Shown: positions 53,001-60,556, numbered from the stretch's first letter. The stretch: 64,000 bases of DNA from Pseudomonas bijieensis (GCF_013347965.1 NZ_CP048810.1:558001-622000); one strand, 5' to 3'. The notes: generated by a model not told the origin, from the sequence alone. Made by a program: numbers and translations.

Positions 53001-55207
53001 GGCCGCAATGGTTGAACGGGCACTTGGTATATCCCCTCAGCGGTCGTGGCAGGCTACCGCTGCAAGTCTGGCGCGGCAGCCTGGAGCAGCGTCTCGAGCG
53101 GCTCTATCCCAGCCATGGAGGGCAAAGTCTCGCACAGCTACGGGCGAGCCTGACCGAACAGGCCGAGCGCCAAGGCATCAGCCTGGGCGAGTTGGTCGGC
53201 CAGTTGGAAAACGAATGGACCACGTTGGACGATGGACTGCGCCAGTGGGTGGACCATGAAGGTTTCCACCATCCCAACGAACAGCAGCACGACCGTGAGA
53301 CCCTGGTTGGGCAACGCCATGCCATCGCCAGGGAACTGCGCCGTGCCTGGCAGCGTACACCTGATCCGGGACAGGAGGGCAGCGAACTGGCACTGCGCCT
53401 GAGGTCTTTCGACGTGGGCCGGTTGCCCCCCATCAGCGCGCGTTTCGAGCATATCCGCTCGTTGGTGCTGAGCCATATGGCCCTTAGCGAGGACCCGTCG
53501 GACTTCCTGAGGCTGTTCCCCAACATCGACACGTTGCACCTGACGGGCAATCAGCTCACCACGATCCCGGTGGCGGCAGGCGAGTTACGTTTTCTAGTGG
53601 AACTGTCAATGGACAGCAATCCGCTCCATCTGAACGAGAATGTCTTCACGCCGTTGACCGGAGTTGAACCCGCTAGCCGTATATGGACCCTGGGTCTGTC
53701 AGGGATCAGTAGCGGCCCGGAGACGGGAACCAGTGCGCAGGTGATCGCTGCCATTGACAGCCTGGCCGCGCTGCCGGAACTGCGGGAAGTGGTATGGGCC
53801 GATAACCTGCATTTCACGCCCGAGCAGTTGCAGGCGCTGACCCGGTTGCCGGATTTGCGAGCGCTGGAGCTGTCGCGCTGTGGCCTGCGCCTGGATGAGG
53901 AGGGCAGTGCGTTTCTGCGTACCGCGACGCGTTTGGAAGACCTGCGCCTGAGCGAAAACAGCTGCAGGGACCTGCCCGACTTGCCGGAGCTTACGAACCT
54001 GTCCGAGCTGGAACTGGCCAGGACCGGACTCGATCGGGTGCCCGCATTGGCATTGGCGGTGCTCTCCAGGCATTCGTCCGATGGATTCGTCCTCGATCTT
54101 CGAGGCAACCGCATCACCAATATCCAGGATGACTTGCTGCCCTTGCTCAACAGCTTGCCAGATCGGGACTCACCGGACATATGGCTTGATGACAATCCAT
54201 TATCCAGTGTTCAGATCCAGGCCCTTCGCGCCATATTTCCCGAGTCTTTCCAGTACACCGTCGATGACTGGCTCTACATTTCACCGAACCTGCAGAGAGC
54301 GCTGGAAGTCGCCCGCGACGATCCCGGGATGCGGAATTTCATCGACTGGTTCTCCGCCGGCATCCGCAACACCGATGCCCAGACGCCTGTCGGGTTGTCT
54401 TTCGGTGATCGCCGGCGGGCGGCCGCCGTCTTGCAACACTACATCGGCTACCAGAACACTCACGACCCACTCCCGATGCTGGTGGGCGATTTCGACCAGC
54501 AGCTACGGCAACTGCGCACGCGCCTGCAAGCGCGCATCCTGGACCGGCACACGCCAGACCTTGCTGAGCTGGAGATGCACTTTTCGTTGTTCGAATCGGT
54601 GATGCGCGCTCGTCTCGCTCGACAAGGCGTGCCTTATGCCAGTTTCATGGCCGAGCATTACGCCTATTGGAACCATACCCTGACGGAGCGCTACCCCGAC
54701 CTGGTGCAGCGCCAGGCGTACCTGACCCGGGAGGCGTTCATCGACTGGCTCAGCGATGCCCAGGACACCTTCAACAGCAATGACCAAACCCCGCGAGTGG
54801 GAGAAATGACCTGGCGACCGTATCTGGGGTTGATGTCCCGGGAGTGGTCCGAAGGACTGGCTTTCTGGGAAAGGCTGGATGACGACCTGGTGGACGCCTT
54901 CAGCGCACCGGTGAGTCCGTCCCGTTGGCCGCAAGTGATGCTGGACAATCTGGTGCAGCCGGACGCCCAGCTACCCAGCCCACTGGAATCCGTCACCCAA
55001 GGCGACCGGATCGTCTGGCGCCGCGTGGGGCTCGAGGCCGTGGCGGATGTGGATTGGGCAGCAGGCCGGCCGGTGATGCTCACCGAAGACCAACTGCGGC
55101 GGACCATGGCGATCTACCGCTCGGTCAAGAGCCGGGAGATCGAGTCGCTGGTGCGCAGGATCACCACGAACCTGGTCAGCGCGTGGTGGGCACCGGGATC
55201 GCTATAA
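50099..55207 (+). CDS. Giant dermonecrotic-toxin-domain protein with leucine-rich repeats
   Basis: 1702 aa; ATG preceded by a strong AAGGAGGT site; no signal peptide. Residues 1 to about 410 are helix-rich (DUF6543/dermonecrotic-toxin-like). At about 420-485 a strongly hydrophobic region (SLMVAATFFPFCAPIGMTAA, EGIEHIFNVLFGVAQGAYLG) suggests membrane insertion. A beta module with EAWVRIEDRYFEVQG and RARGWQWAHRN follows (about 515-580). Residues about 1120-1380 hold leucine-rich repeats (DTLHLTGNQLTTIPVAAGEL, LRALELSRCGLRLDEEGSAF, LTNLSELELARTGLDRVP). The last 320 residues contain no cysteine, so this is not an active NEL-type ubiquitin ligase, although its position resembles that of NEL effectors. 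The function is probably host- or competitor-directed. The stop overlaps the convergent methyltransferase by 6 nt. Confidence 0.82.
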   Translation: MSTQDTHIDFIQARLPVWLKRATRAQQRRFKVLSRQLQRDSDALNALLTDLPGPYAFTLDRLKTQPQVQDWNQVIGTGTVADAVRRAKVRRSSFITDPSLSVIEAAMRNYPPADAVVGSDFDNKGELFIQGQRGEFSLGDASSDTATLATTPASFASLCRRMDVGGAYRQLLEHKMPRIANEVPAIAKAYMAYARSQLAYDAYEARLDGRLDETGERLLAHVGVHLEERPVASLACEVKVLELLSAPLFGVRVYWGLKGDVHGVRPIVLHMPHDTVAPLKQFPSLQALSAELTERVRKRRYRQGLMHYLPLRLQTSLGTALHDQVEWTVTDNLNLFQEIYARITGWREGERGEDGSHRRIRIPTPKVAWGLKDLREDHWHACYHEWRGHALANASALMVPTRDQDWRALLARIDYWESLIERSLMVAATFFPFCAPIGMTAAAVGGVRLVYEIFEGIQAFNEGHAQEGIEHIFNVLFGVAQGAYLGFVGGAIEPMPVSDGTTRLWNGDISAFEAQRLPPVEAEQDAWGVWRTTDEAWVRIEDRYFEVQGSKDALNLRLPAGHRGVRPPLEWSRARGWQWAHRNPLQRDSLALLRAFAETPAELNDNALLALQRQVGISEAHLRYLQVEGQPMPAILADALDEARNWQGLRQAIGRLRRGEAPGGTHFRIAQTLVDLPGWPEGLTLRYHDGVRLYPVGDIADTRFLLLSKTDLEHDAWAARILGNLSMDEQSVLLGQRSFGLLPLERSRLLAGRWAGYLERNATRVSAAMARHIGRDPLAVAVTRTFPSLTESIANELVHEISGHDRLRLLEGKVSENLGKQCAEALRELRLTRALRALERGESTVDRDRIVIGLLGNASRLQGRVHLRLWLRELHDPITLGKDGPLKTIRQEGEKYRPFDETGEELAGAMSLEDALLRALSDDARQALGLNIWEADKLRTQLLAQALDDRQGLRPYLSMRRQGSVGSRPQWLNGHLVYPLSGRGRLPLQVWRGSLEQRLERLYPSHGGQSLAQLRASLTEQAERQGISLGELVGQLENEWTTLDDGLRQWVDHEGFHHPNEQQHDRETLVGQRHAIARELRRAWQRTPDPGQEGSELALRLRSFDVGRLPPISARFEHIRSLVLSHMALSEDPSDFLRLFPNIDTLHLTGNQLTTIPVAAGELRFLVELSMDSNPLHLNENVFTPLTGVEPASRIWTLGLSGISSGPETGTSAQVIAAIDSLAALPELREVVWADNLHFTPEQLQALTRLPDLRALELSRCGLRLDEEGSAFLRTATRLEDLRLSENSCRDLPDLPELTNLSELELARTGLDRVPALALAVLSRHSSDGFVLDLRGNRITNIQDDLLPLLNSLPDRDSPDIWLDDNPLSSVQIQALRAIFPESFQYTVDDWLYISPNLQRALEVARDDPGMRNFIDWFSAGIRNTDAQTPVGLSFGDRRRAAAVLQHYIGYQNTHDPLPMLVGDFDQQLRQLRTRLQARILDRHTPDLAELEMHFSLFESVMRARLARQGVPYASFMAEHYAYWNHTLTERYPDLVQRQAYLTREAFIDWLSDAQDTFNSNDQTPRVGEMTWRPYLGLMSREWSEGLAFWERLDDDLVDAFSAPVSPSRWPQVMLDNLVQPDAQLPSPLESVTQGDRIVWRRVGLEAVADVDWAAGRPVMLTEDQLRRTMAIYRSVKSREIESLVRRITTNLVSAWWAPGSL

Positions 55208-56152
55208 ACCAGGCGCCGTGGCCTTGAAGATCAACGCCTTCAGGCCACACTCGGGGTCGATGTCCGGAAATTCCGGCGGATTGTCCAGGCGCGCTTCGAA
55301 CACCAGCCCGGGCGCTTCGCGGATCACCCCATCGATAAGGAAATCCGGGCCGGTGGCCGGATCGTTGCTGCAAGCCAGGACCGTGCCGTCGGCGGCCAGC
55401 AGTTCCGGCAGGCGGCGCAGGACCCGCTGGTAGTCCTTGGTCAACAGGAAACTGCCTTTCTGGAAGGTTGGCGGGTCGATGATCACCAGGTCGTAGGGTC
55501 CGCTGTTGATCACCTTGCCCCAGGATTTGAACAGGTCGTGGCCGAGGAAACTCACCTGGCTCAAGTCATGGCCGTTCAAGCGATGGTTGTCGCGGCCACG
55601 ACTCAAGGCCGCGCGGGACATGTCCAGGTTCACCACATGCCGGGCGCCGCCGGCGATGGCCGCCACCGAAAAGCCGCAGGTGTAGGCGAACAGGTTCAAC
55701 ACGCGCTTGCCCTTGGCGTTTACCCGCACCCAGTCGCGGCCGTAGCGCATGTCGAGGAACAGGCCGTTGTTCTGCTTTTTGCCCAGGTCGATCCGGTAGC
55801 GCAGGCCACCTTCAGTCAGGGTGCATTCATCGATGGGCTGGCCCACCAGCCATTGGGTGAGGCTTTGTGGCAGGTAGCGGTGCTGCATCGCTAGCGTATG
55901 GGCCTTGCTGTGCTGCCAGGCCGGCGACGTGGCGAGCGCCAGTAGCATTGCGTTCAAATCGTCCAGATGCGTGGGGTCCGGTTCCTTGAACAGCGACACC
56001 AGCACTATCCCTTGCAACCAGTCGACAGTGACCTGTTCCAGGCCCTGCCAGCAGCGCCCGCGGCCATGGAACAGGCGACGGGTTTCTTCGGGCACTGATT
56101 CCAGGGCTGTCAGCAAGTGGTCGTGAAGGGTTTGAAGGGCTACGCAATTCAT
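55202..56152 (-). CDS. Class I SAM-dependent methyltransferase (RlmI/RlmK-like, lacking the PUA domain)
   Basis: 316 aa. The SAM-binding motif LNLFAYTCGFSVAAIAGGA and the catalytic block LVIIDPPTFQKGSFLLTKDYQ match the RlmI/RlmK-type RNA methyltransferase fold. It has its own N-terminal part (GRCWQGLEQVTVDWLQGIVLV) rather than the PUA domain of RlmI. Probably methylates rRNA or another RNA; the exact target is not known. Convergent with the LRR gene; a REP-like hairpin lies upstream of its start. Confidence 0.85.
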   Translation of the reverse strand: MNCVALQTLHDHLLTALESVPEETRRLFHGRGRCWQGLEQVTVDWLQGIVLVSLFKEPDPTHLDDLNAMLLALATSPAWQHSKAHTLAMQHRYLPQSLTQWLVGQPIDECTLTEGGLRYRIDLGKKQNNGLFLDMRYGRDWVRVNAKGKRVLNLFAYTCGFSVAAIAGGARHVVNLDMSRAALSRGRDNHRLNGHDLSQVSFLGHDLFKSWGKVINSGPYDLVIIDPPTFQKGSFLLTKDYQRVLRRLPELLAADGTVLACSNDPATGPDFLIDGVIREAPGLVFEARLDNPPEFPDIDPECGLKALIFKATAPGL

Positions 56153-56190
56153 TCAGGCAACGCCAGGGATTCGAAAGGCCGGCATTTTAA

Positions 56191-56234
56191 CCTGTGGCGA
56201 GGGAGCTTGCTCCCGTTCAGTTGCGCAGCAACTG
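56191..56234. repeat. REP-like hairpins
   Basis: GGGAGCTTGCTCCC (56201-56214) and CAGTTGCGCAGCAACTG (56218-56234) are two short perfect hairpins in the gap between the methyltransferase start and the L,D-transpeptidase stop; they can act as a transcription end signal for the transpeptidase gene. Confidence 0.6.
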
Positions 56235-56240
56235 CCTGTT

Positions 56241-57020
56241 TCAACCTCCACTGGTAGCCAGAATACTCGCCACCTGTTGCGGCTGACAATTGAGATAGGC
56301 CGAACGCTTGAGCCAGCCCGGGTCCGGGTACCAGGAAAACATGAACTGGCCGCCCTTGAGCTTGTCGATCACCTGGCGTGCCACCTGCGGGCGCACGGCC
56401 GGGCAACCCTGGCTGCGTCCGATGCGTCCCTGGCGCGCGCTCCACAACGGGTTCACGTAGTCGGCGGCATGGATCACGATCGCCCGATCACGGGCCAGGT
56501 CATTGAAGCCCGGTTCCAGGCCGTCCATGCGCAGCGAATAGCCGTGGGTGCCCTGGTAGCTTTCCTGGGTGCGAAACAGGCCCAGGCTGGATTGGTAACT
56601 GCCCAGGCGATTGGAAAACTGCGTGGCGAAGTTTTCCCCGGATTTCTGCCCATGGGCCACCAGGTCACGCAAGACCAGCTTCTTCTGGCGCAGGTCGAAG
56701 ATCCACAGGCGACGGGCCGTGGAGGGCTGCGAGTAGTCGATGACCGCCAGGTGGCGGGCCTGGCTGGCGCCATTGGCGACCGCGCACTGCATGGCGCTCA
56801 AGGCACTTTTGAGTGCCAGGGGATTGAGTTCCGGCGCTGCCTGGGCGAGGCTGTGATAAAGCGTTTGCGGCTTTGCCTTTTTTTCCGCCAGCGCCGGGCT
56901 GCAAATGACGCCCAGGCCCAGCATGACCAGGCAAAGTCGGCGCAAAAAGCCCTGTACAGGCGAAGCATTTCCAGCGTGGTGTTCGTTCGCGGCATCCCGT
57001 CCGGTTTCGTTTGTCTGCAT
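56241..57020 (-). CDS. Murein L,D-transpeptidase catalytic-domain protein (YkuD-2 type)
   Basis: 259 aa from the ATG at 57020; a TTG at 57044 is in frame. Hydrophobic export signal at residues 25-45 (LRRLCLVMLGLGVICSPALA) preceded by a long polar N-terminus. The catalytic block is AIVIHAADYVNPLWSARQG then GRSQGCPAVRP, with His and Cys placed as in L,D-transpeptidase-like enzymes. Probably a periplasmic peptidoglycan-remodelling or lipoprotein-anchoring enzyme. Divergent from the second L,D-transpeptidase gene at 57087, with only 66 bp between. Confidence 0.86.
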   Translation of the reverse strand: MQTNETGRDAANEHHAGNASPVQGFLRRLCLVMLGLGVICSPALAEKKAKPQTLYHSLAQAAPELNPLALKSALSAMQCAVANGASQARHLAVIDYSQPSTARRLWIFDLRQKKLVLRDLVAHGQKSGENFATQFSNRLGSYQSSLGLFRTQESYQGTHGYSLRMDGLEPGFNDLARDRAIVIHAADYVNPLWSARQGRIGRSQGCPAVRPQVARQVIDKLKGGQFMFSWYPDPGWLKRSAYLNCQPQQVASILATSGG

Positions 57021-57086
57021 GATGGCGGGTCGTACCTGTCGCAAAATTCACCGTCAACGAGACGGCCATGGATTGGAGTAAAGCAG

Positions 57087-58649
57087 TTGTTCAAAAAGTC
57101 CGCATGTTACCTGAGCCTTTTATTGCTCACTGCGCCATTGGTCGCGACAGCCGAAGACAGTGATCCGGCACTCGTGCAGACCACACTGGCACAACTGGCG
57201 GTCGCGTGCCCGGACGTCGCGGCGGGTGCCAGCTTTCCGACGGTGCTCGACTTGCAGGCGTTCTATCAGCAAAACGCAGGCCAGGAAGTCTGGTCGGACG
57301 ACGAACGACGGGGGGCGTTGCAGGTCCAGTTGCAGCAACTGGCCGATGACGGCTTGGATCCGGCCCGCTATAACCTGCCGGTCGCGGGCACAGCCCAAGG
57401 TCCTCATTGCGCCGACATCGCCATCAGCCAGCGCTATCTGCAAGCCTTGCATGACCTGCGTTTCGGTTACCTGCCTCAAGACCGGCTGGAGCCGGTGTGG
57501 AAGGCCAACCCACCGCCACAGGATCACCCGGCCGTGGTGCTGGCGATCGCCGGGCTGGGCCGGCAGAATCTGGCCGATGCCTTTGAACAGGCACGGCCGA
57601 ACCTGGACCTCTACCGCAACCTGCGCGGCCTCTATGCCCGACTGCGGCAACAACCTTTAGCCGAATGGCAAGCGGTGCCGGGCGGGCCGTTGCTGCAACC
57701 GGACAAACAGGACGCCCGCGTACCTGCCCTCGCTCAACGACTGTTCAACGAGGGTTACCTGAGTACGCCGCCGCAGGTGAGCGACGAGCACTACAGCCCC
57801 ATACTGGTGGAGGCGATGAAGAGTTTCCAGGCCCAGCATTCGTTGCAGGCCGATGGCGTGGTGGGACCGTGGACCGTCACCGAGCTGAACATCAGCCCGG
57901 CCATGCGCCGCGAGCAGTTGCGCATCAACCTGGAGCGCATGCGCTGGCTGGCCCAGGACGTGGAAAACGACAGTGTCCTGGTCAACGTGGCCGCGGCGCA
58001 ATTGACGGTCTACCAGGGCGGCGCGCCGGTCTGGCAAACCCGCACCCAGGTGGGGCGTGCGCAACGGCAGACGCCGTTGCTCAAATCCCACCTCACCCGC
58101 CTGACGCTCAACCCGACCTGGACCATTCCGCCGACCATCATGCGTGAAGACAAACTGCCCGAGATCCGCCGAGATCCGGAGTTTCTCAGCCGCCACAACC
58201 TGCGGATCCTCGATGGCGATGGCTTGCCGTTGCTGGCGGAGGATATCGACTGGGAGCACCCGGGCAACCTCATGTTGCGCCAGGACCCTGGTCCGAAGAA
58301 CCCGTTGGGCAAAATGGCGATCCGTTTTCCCAATCCGTTCTCGGTGTACCTGCATGACACACCGAGCCAAGCGTTGTTCAGCAAGGGCCCGCGAGCTTTC
58401 AGTTCAGGCTGCGTGCGGATCGAGCAAGTGATGCACCTGCGCGACCTGCTGGTCAGCCCCGCCGAACGGGCACGCACCGACACGTTGCTGGCCAGCGAGG
58501 CGACCCATGAATTCAGGCTGGCCCGGCCCGTGCCGATCCTGCTGGGCTACTGGACGGCACAAGCGGACAGCCAGGGCCAGGCGGTGTACGTCCCGGATAT
58601 CTACGGGCGTGACGCGACACTGTCTGCCGCCCGTGGTCGCGCGCTCTGA
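57087..58649 (+). CDS. L,D-transpeptidase with peptidoglycan-binding domain (YcbB/LdtD type)
   Basis: 520 aa from a TTG at 57087, which has GGAG 8 nt upstream and begins a good signal peptide (FKKSACYLSLLLLTAPLVATA); no ATG fits as well. An N-terminal scaffold domain, a peptidoglycan-binding-like segment (residues about 215-265; YSPILVEAMKSFQAQHSLQA, GVVGPWTVTELN), and the YkuD catalytic domain with TLNPTWTIPPTIMREDKLPE and VYLHDTPSQALFSKG / RAFSSGCVRIEQV (Cys nucleophile). Forms 3-3 crosslinks in peptidoglycan. Part of a divergent pair with another L,D-transpeptidase. Confidence 0.92.
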   Translation: MFKKSACYLSLLLLTAPLVATAEDSDPALVQTTLAQLAVACPDVAAGASFPTVLDLQAFYQQNAGQEVWSDDERRGALQVQLQQLADDGLDPARYNLPVAGTAQGPHCADIAISQRYLQALHDLRFGYLPQDRLEPVWKANPPPQDHPAVVLAIAGLGRQNLADAFEQARPNLDLYRNLRGLYARLRQQPLAEWQAVPGGPLLQPDKQDARVPALAQRLFNEGYLSTPPQVSDEHYSPILVEAMKSFQAQHSLQADGVVGPWTVTELNISPAMRREQLRINLERMRWLAQDVENDSVLVNVAAAQLTVYQGGAPVWQTRTQVGRAQRQTPLLKSHLTRLTLNPTWTIPPTIMREDKLPEIRRDPEFLSRHNLRILDGDGLPLLAEDIDWEHPGNLMLRQDPGPKNPLGKMAIRFPNPFSVYLHDTPSQALFSKGPRAFSSGCVRIEQVMHLRDLLVSPAERARTDTLLASEATHEFRLARPVPILLGYWTAQADSQGQAVYVPDIYGRDATLSAARGRAL

Positions 58650-58651
58650 GC

Positions 58652-59281
58652 TCAGGCGCATGCCGTCGCGGGCGCGTGGGTGGTTTCGTCGAGCGTGGCG
58701 AACAAGCGCTGGCCGATAGCGTCGGCGGCCTGCAGATGCTGCTGCGGATCGGCGGTTTCCGAGTCGAACAGAAGCTGGGAACTCACCACCCGGGCGCCGC
58801 AATAACCGAAAATGCCATGGTCGATCTGCGTGGTCATCGCCTCACCGTAGCCGTGGCGCTGGAAGCTGTCGGCATCGGCACCACCGACGCCCACCAGATG
58901 GACCCGCAAGTGCTGCAGCTTCTGGATAAACGGCTTGTCCAGGCTGAAATCGAACGCCCAGCTGTTGGAAAACACCCGGTCGATCCAGCCCTTGAGCAAT
59001 GCCGGCATGGACCACCAGTAAATCGGGTAGACCAATACCAGCGCGTCGGCACGGTCGATTCTGGCTTGTTCGGCCAGCACATCCGCGGGCGGCAAGGCCT
59101 CGCGGTGGTGGACGGCGTGGTCGGCAAAGCTGAAGCGCGGTTCGAAGCCTTCGGCGGCCAGGTCGGCGATCTCGAACGTATCGACGGGGTTGGCTCGGGT
59201 GATGCCTTCGGCGATTTTCCCGGCCAGGCTGTGGGTGAGGGAGCGCGGATCGTGGTGAGCCACAACGATGAGTGCATGCAT
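58652..59281 (-). CDS. Flavodoxin-fold NAD(P)H-dependent oxidoreductase (quinone-reductase type)
   Basis: 209 aa from the ATG at 59281 with AAGGAG upstream. N-terminal flavodoxin-like FMN/FAD-binding (ALIVVAHHDPRSLTHSLAGK), VYPIYWWSMPALLKGWIDRVF (active-site region) and GVGGADADSFQRHGYG. Members reduce quinones, azo dyes or other electrophiles. It is divergent from a TetR gene and almost certainly its target. The 3' end is 2 bp from the convergent L,D-transpeptidase gene. Confidence 0.9.
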   Translation of the reverse strand: MHALIVVAHHDPRSLTHSLAGKIAEGITRANPVDTFEIADLAAEGFEPRFSFADHAVHHREALPPADVLAEQARIDRADALVLVYPIYWWSMPALLKGWIDRVFSNSWAFDFSLDKPFIQKLQHLRVHLVGVGGADADSFQRHGYGEAMTTQIDHGIFGYCGARVVSSQLLFDSETADPQQHLQAADAIGQRLFATLDETTHAPATACA

Positions 59282-59327
59282 GGCGAAACTCCTTCTGGTC
59301 ACGAGGTCTGGAAGACCGGTATGCTTA

Positions 59328-59355
59328 AGTTACGCTTAGTAAGTTACGGTTGGTA
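59328..59355. promoter_or_regulatory. Tandem operator-like repeat between the quinone-reductase and TetR genes
   Basis: AGTTACGCTTAGTA (59328-59341) and AGTTACGGTTGGTA (59342-59355) are tandem 14-mers with two mismatches, followed by AAGTTAG reaching the TetR ATG at 59364. The core TTACGCTTAGTAA is partly palindromic. Such arrangements are typical of TetR operators repressing the divergent target and the regulator itself. Confidence 0.7.
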
Positions 59356-59363
59356 AAGTTAGC

Positions 59364-59987
59364 ATGTCAAGTACCGAAGAACATCCGCAGTCTTCACCTC
59401 GTCGCCGTTTGTCCCGGCATGACCGCCAGCGACAATTGCTCGATGTCGCCTGGCGACTGGTGCGGGAGGAGGGTAGCGATGCCCTGACATTGGCCCGGCT
59501 GGCGGACCAGGCGGGGGTGACCAAGCCCATTGTCTACGACCATTTCATTACCCGGTCCGGGTTGCTGGCGGCGCTTTACCAGGATTTCGACGCCCGTCAG
59601 ACCGCATTGATGGATGCGGCCCTCGACGCGAGCGAGGCCACCCTGCAAAGCCGCGCGGCGGTAATCGCTTCTTCCTACGTCGAGTGCGTGCTGTTGCAAG
59701 GCCGAGAGATTCCCGGGGTGATCGCAGCACTGACCAGTTCGCCGGAACTGGAGCGTATCAAGCGCGAGTACGAGGGCATTTTCCTCGACAAGTGCCGCGC
59801 CGTGCTGGAGCCGTTCGCCGGCACGAAAGGCATCACCCAGGCCGGCTTGCGGGCGATGCTCGGGGCGGCGGAAGCACTGTCCAATGCCGCCGCGACTGGG
59901 GAAATCAGCGCTGCCGAGGCAAAAGAAGAACTGCTGGCCAGTATCGTGGCGATGGTGGCCAGGACCGCCGATAACCCTTCAAGTTGA
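59364..59987 (+). CDS. TetR family transcriptional regulator
   Basis: 207 aa. N-terminal HTH (RQLLDVAWRLVREEGSDALTLARLADQAGVTKPIVYDHFITR), then a variable helical ligand domain. The tandem repeat in the 82-bp gap immediately upstream is the likely operator. It probably represses the flavodoxin-type reductase gene divergent from it in response to an electrophile or quinone. Confidence 0.92.
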   Translation: MSSTEEHPQSSPRRRLSRHDRQRQLLDVAWRLVREEGSDALTLARLADQAGVTKPIVYDHFITRSGLLAALYQDFDARQTALMDAALDASEATLQSRAAVIASSYVECVLLQGREIPGVIAALTSSPELERIKREYEGIFLDKCRAVLEPFAGTKGITQAGLRAMLGAAEALSNAAATGEISAAEAKEELLASIVAMVARTADNPSS

Positions 59988-59993
59988 CCCACC

Positions 59994-60092
59994 GCTATCG
60001 CGAGCAGGCTCGCTCCCACAGAGGATCCCGGATGCATGCGGATCCTGAGGTCAGCAAAATTAACGGTGGGAGCGGGCTTGCTCGCGATAGTG
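59994..60092. repeat. REP pair downstream of the TetR gene
   Basis: TATCGCGAGCAGGCTCGCTC (59996-60015) and GAGCGGGCTTGCTCGCGATA (60070-60089) are inverted; the second carries a GGGCTTG variant core. Confidence 0.88.
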
Positions 60093-60479
60093 CAGCCCGG
60101 TCAACACCTCGGTTCAGGATTGGTCGGGGGTGTTCGAACGACTGCACTTTTATGAAGCCGCAGGCAGGGTGATCGCACCATCGCAAGGCAGTGGGTGGTG
60201 CTTGGGAAAGGGGGGCGGGCGCCGGTCGGCTTGTGGTGTTAGAACTGGCGTCTTCGCGGGCAAGCCCGCTCCCACAGGGGGGACAGCGGTGAACGCGCTG
60301 CCATGAGTAGGGGCTGGGCGAAGTTTGGCACGCTCGCTGCAAGAGGCTATCCAGGCCCACCGCGAACCCAGTCGAGTGGGCAGCTCCGTCGGTCAACGAA
60401 GATCGAATGCCAGCAGGCCGGAGGAACAACGGTAGGTCAGGGCGCAGTCGCCGGACCGCTACCGCACAGAACAGGCAAA
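60093..60479 (+). promoter_or_regulatory. nirB upstream region and leader
   Basis: Nearly 390 bp without a gene before the leader terminator. A hairpin, GGTAGGTC / GAC-CG-CTACC (60431-60463) with an inner GGCG/CGCC stem, precedes the terminator at 60480, the arrangement expected for a regulated leader. The promoter itself could not be placed. Confidence 0.5.
60251..60277. repeat. Single REP element
   Basis: TCTTCGCGGGCAAGCCCGCTCCCACAG contains the perfect CGGGC / GCCCG hairpin of the REP family, without an obvious partner. It is in the nirB upstream region. Confidence 0.8.
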
Positions 60480-60517
60480 GACGCCTGGAACCGCAAGGTT
60501 TCAGGCGTCTTTTTTTT
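60480..60517 (+). terminator. Leader terminator 40 bp upstream of nirB
   Basis: GACGCCTG-GAACC-GCAA-GGTTT-CAGGCGTC is a 13-bp stem with a GCAA loop, followed by eight T. It is an intrinsic terminator in the 5' leader of nirBD, with no gene ending in front of it, so it is probably an attenuator rather than a terminator of an upstream gene. Confidence 0.85.
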
Positions 60518-60556
60518 GCTTTCAAAATCGTGATGGGCTTTTGTCGGGTGCTTTTT

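Noticed and set aside
50099..55207. NEL-type E3 ubiquitin ligase at the end of the LRR protein
   Set aside because: No cysteine exists in the roughly 320 residues after the repeats, so the catalytic residue is missing.
60290..60480. Clear ANTAR hexaloop pair in the nirB leader
   Set aside because: Hairpins are present but I could not find two hexaloops with A and G at positions 1 and 4; the hypothesis therefore rests on the terminator position alone.
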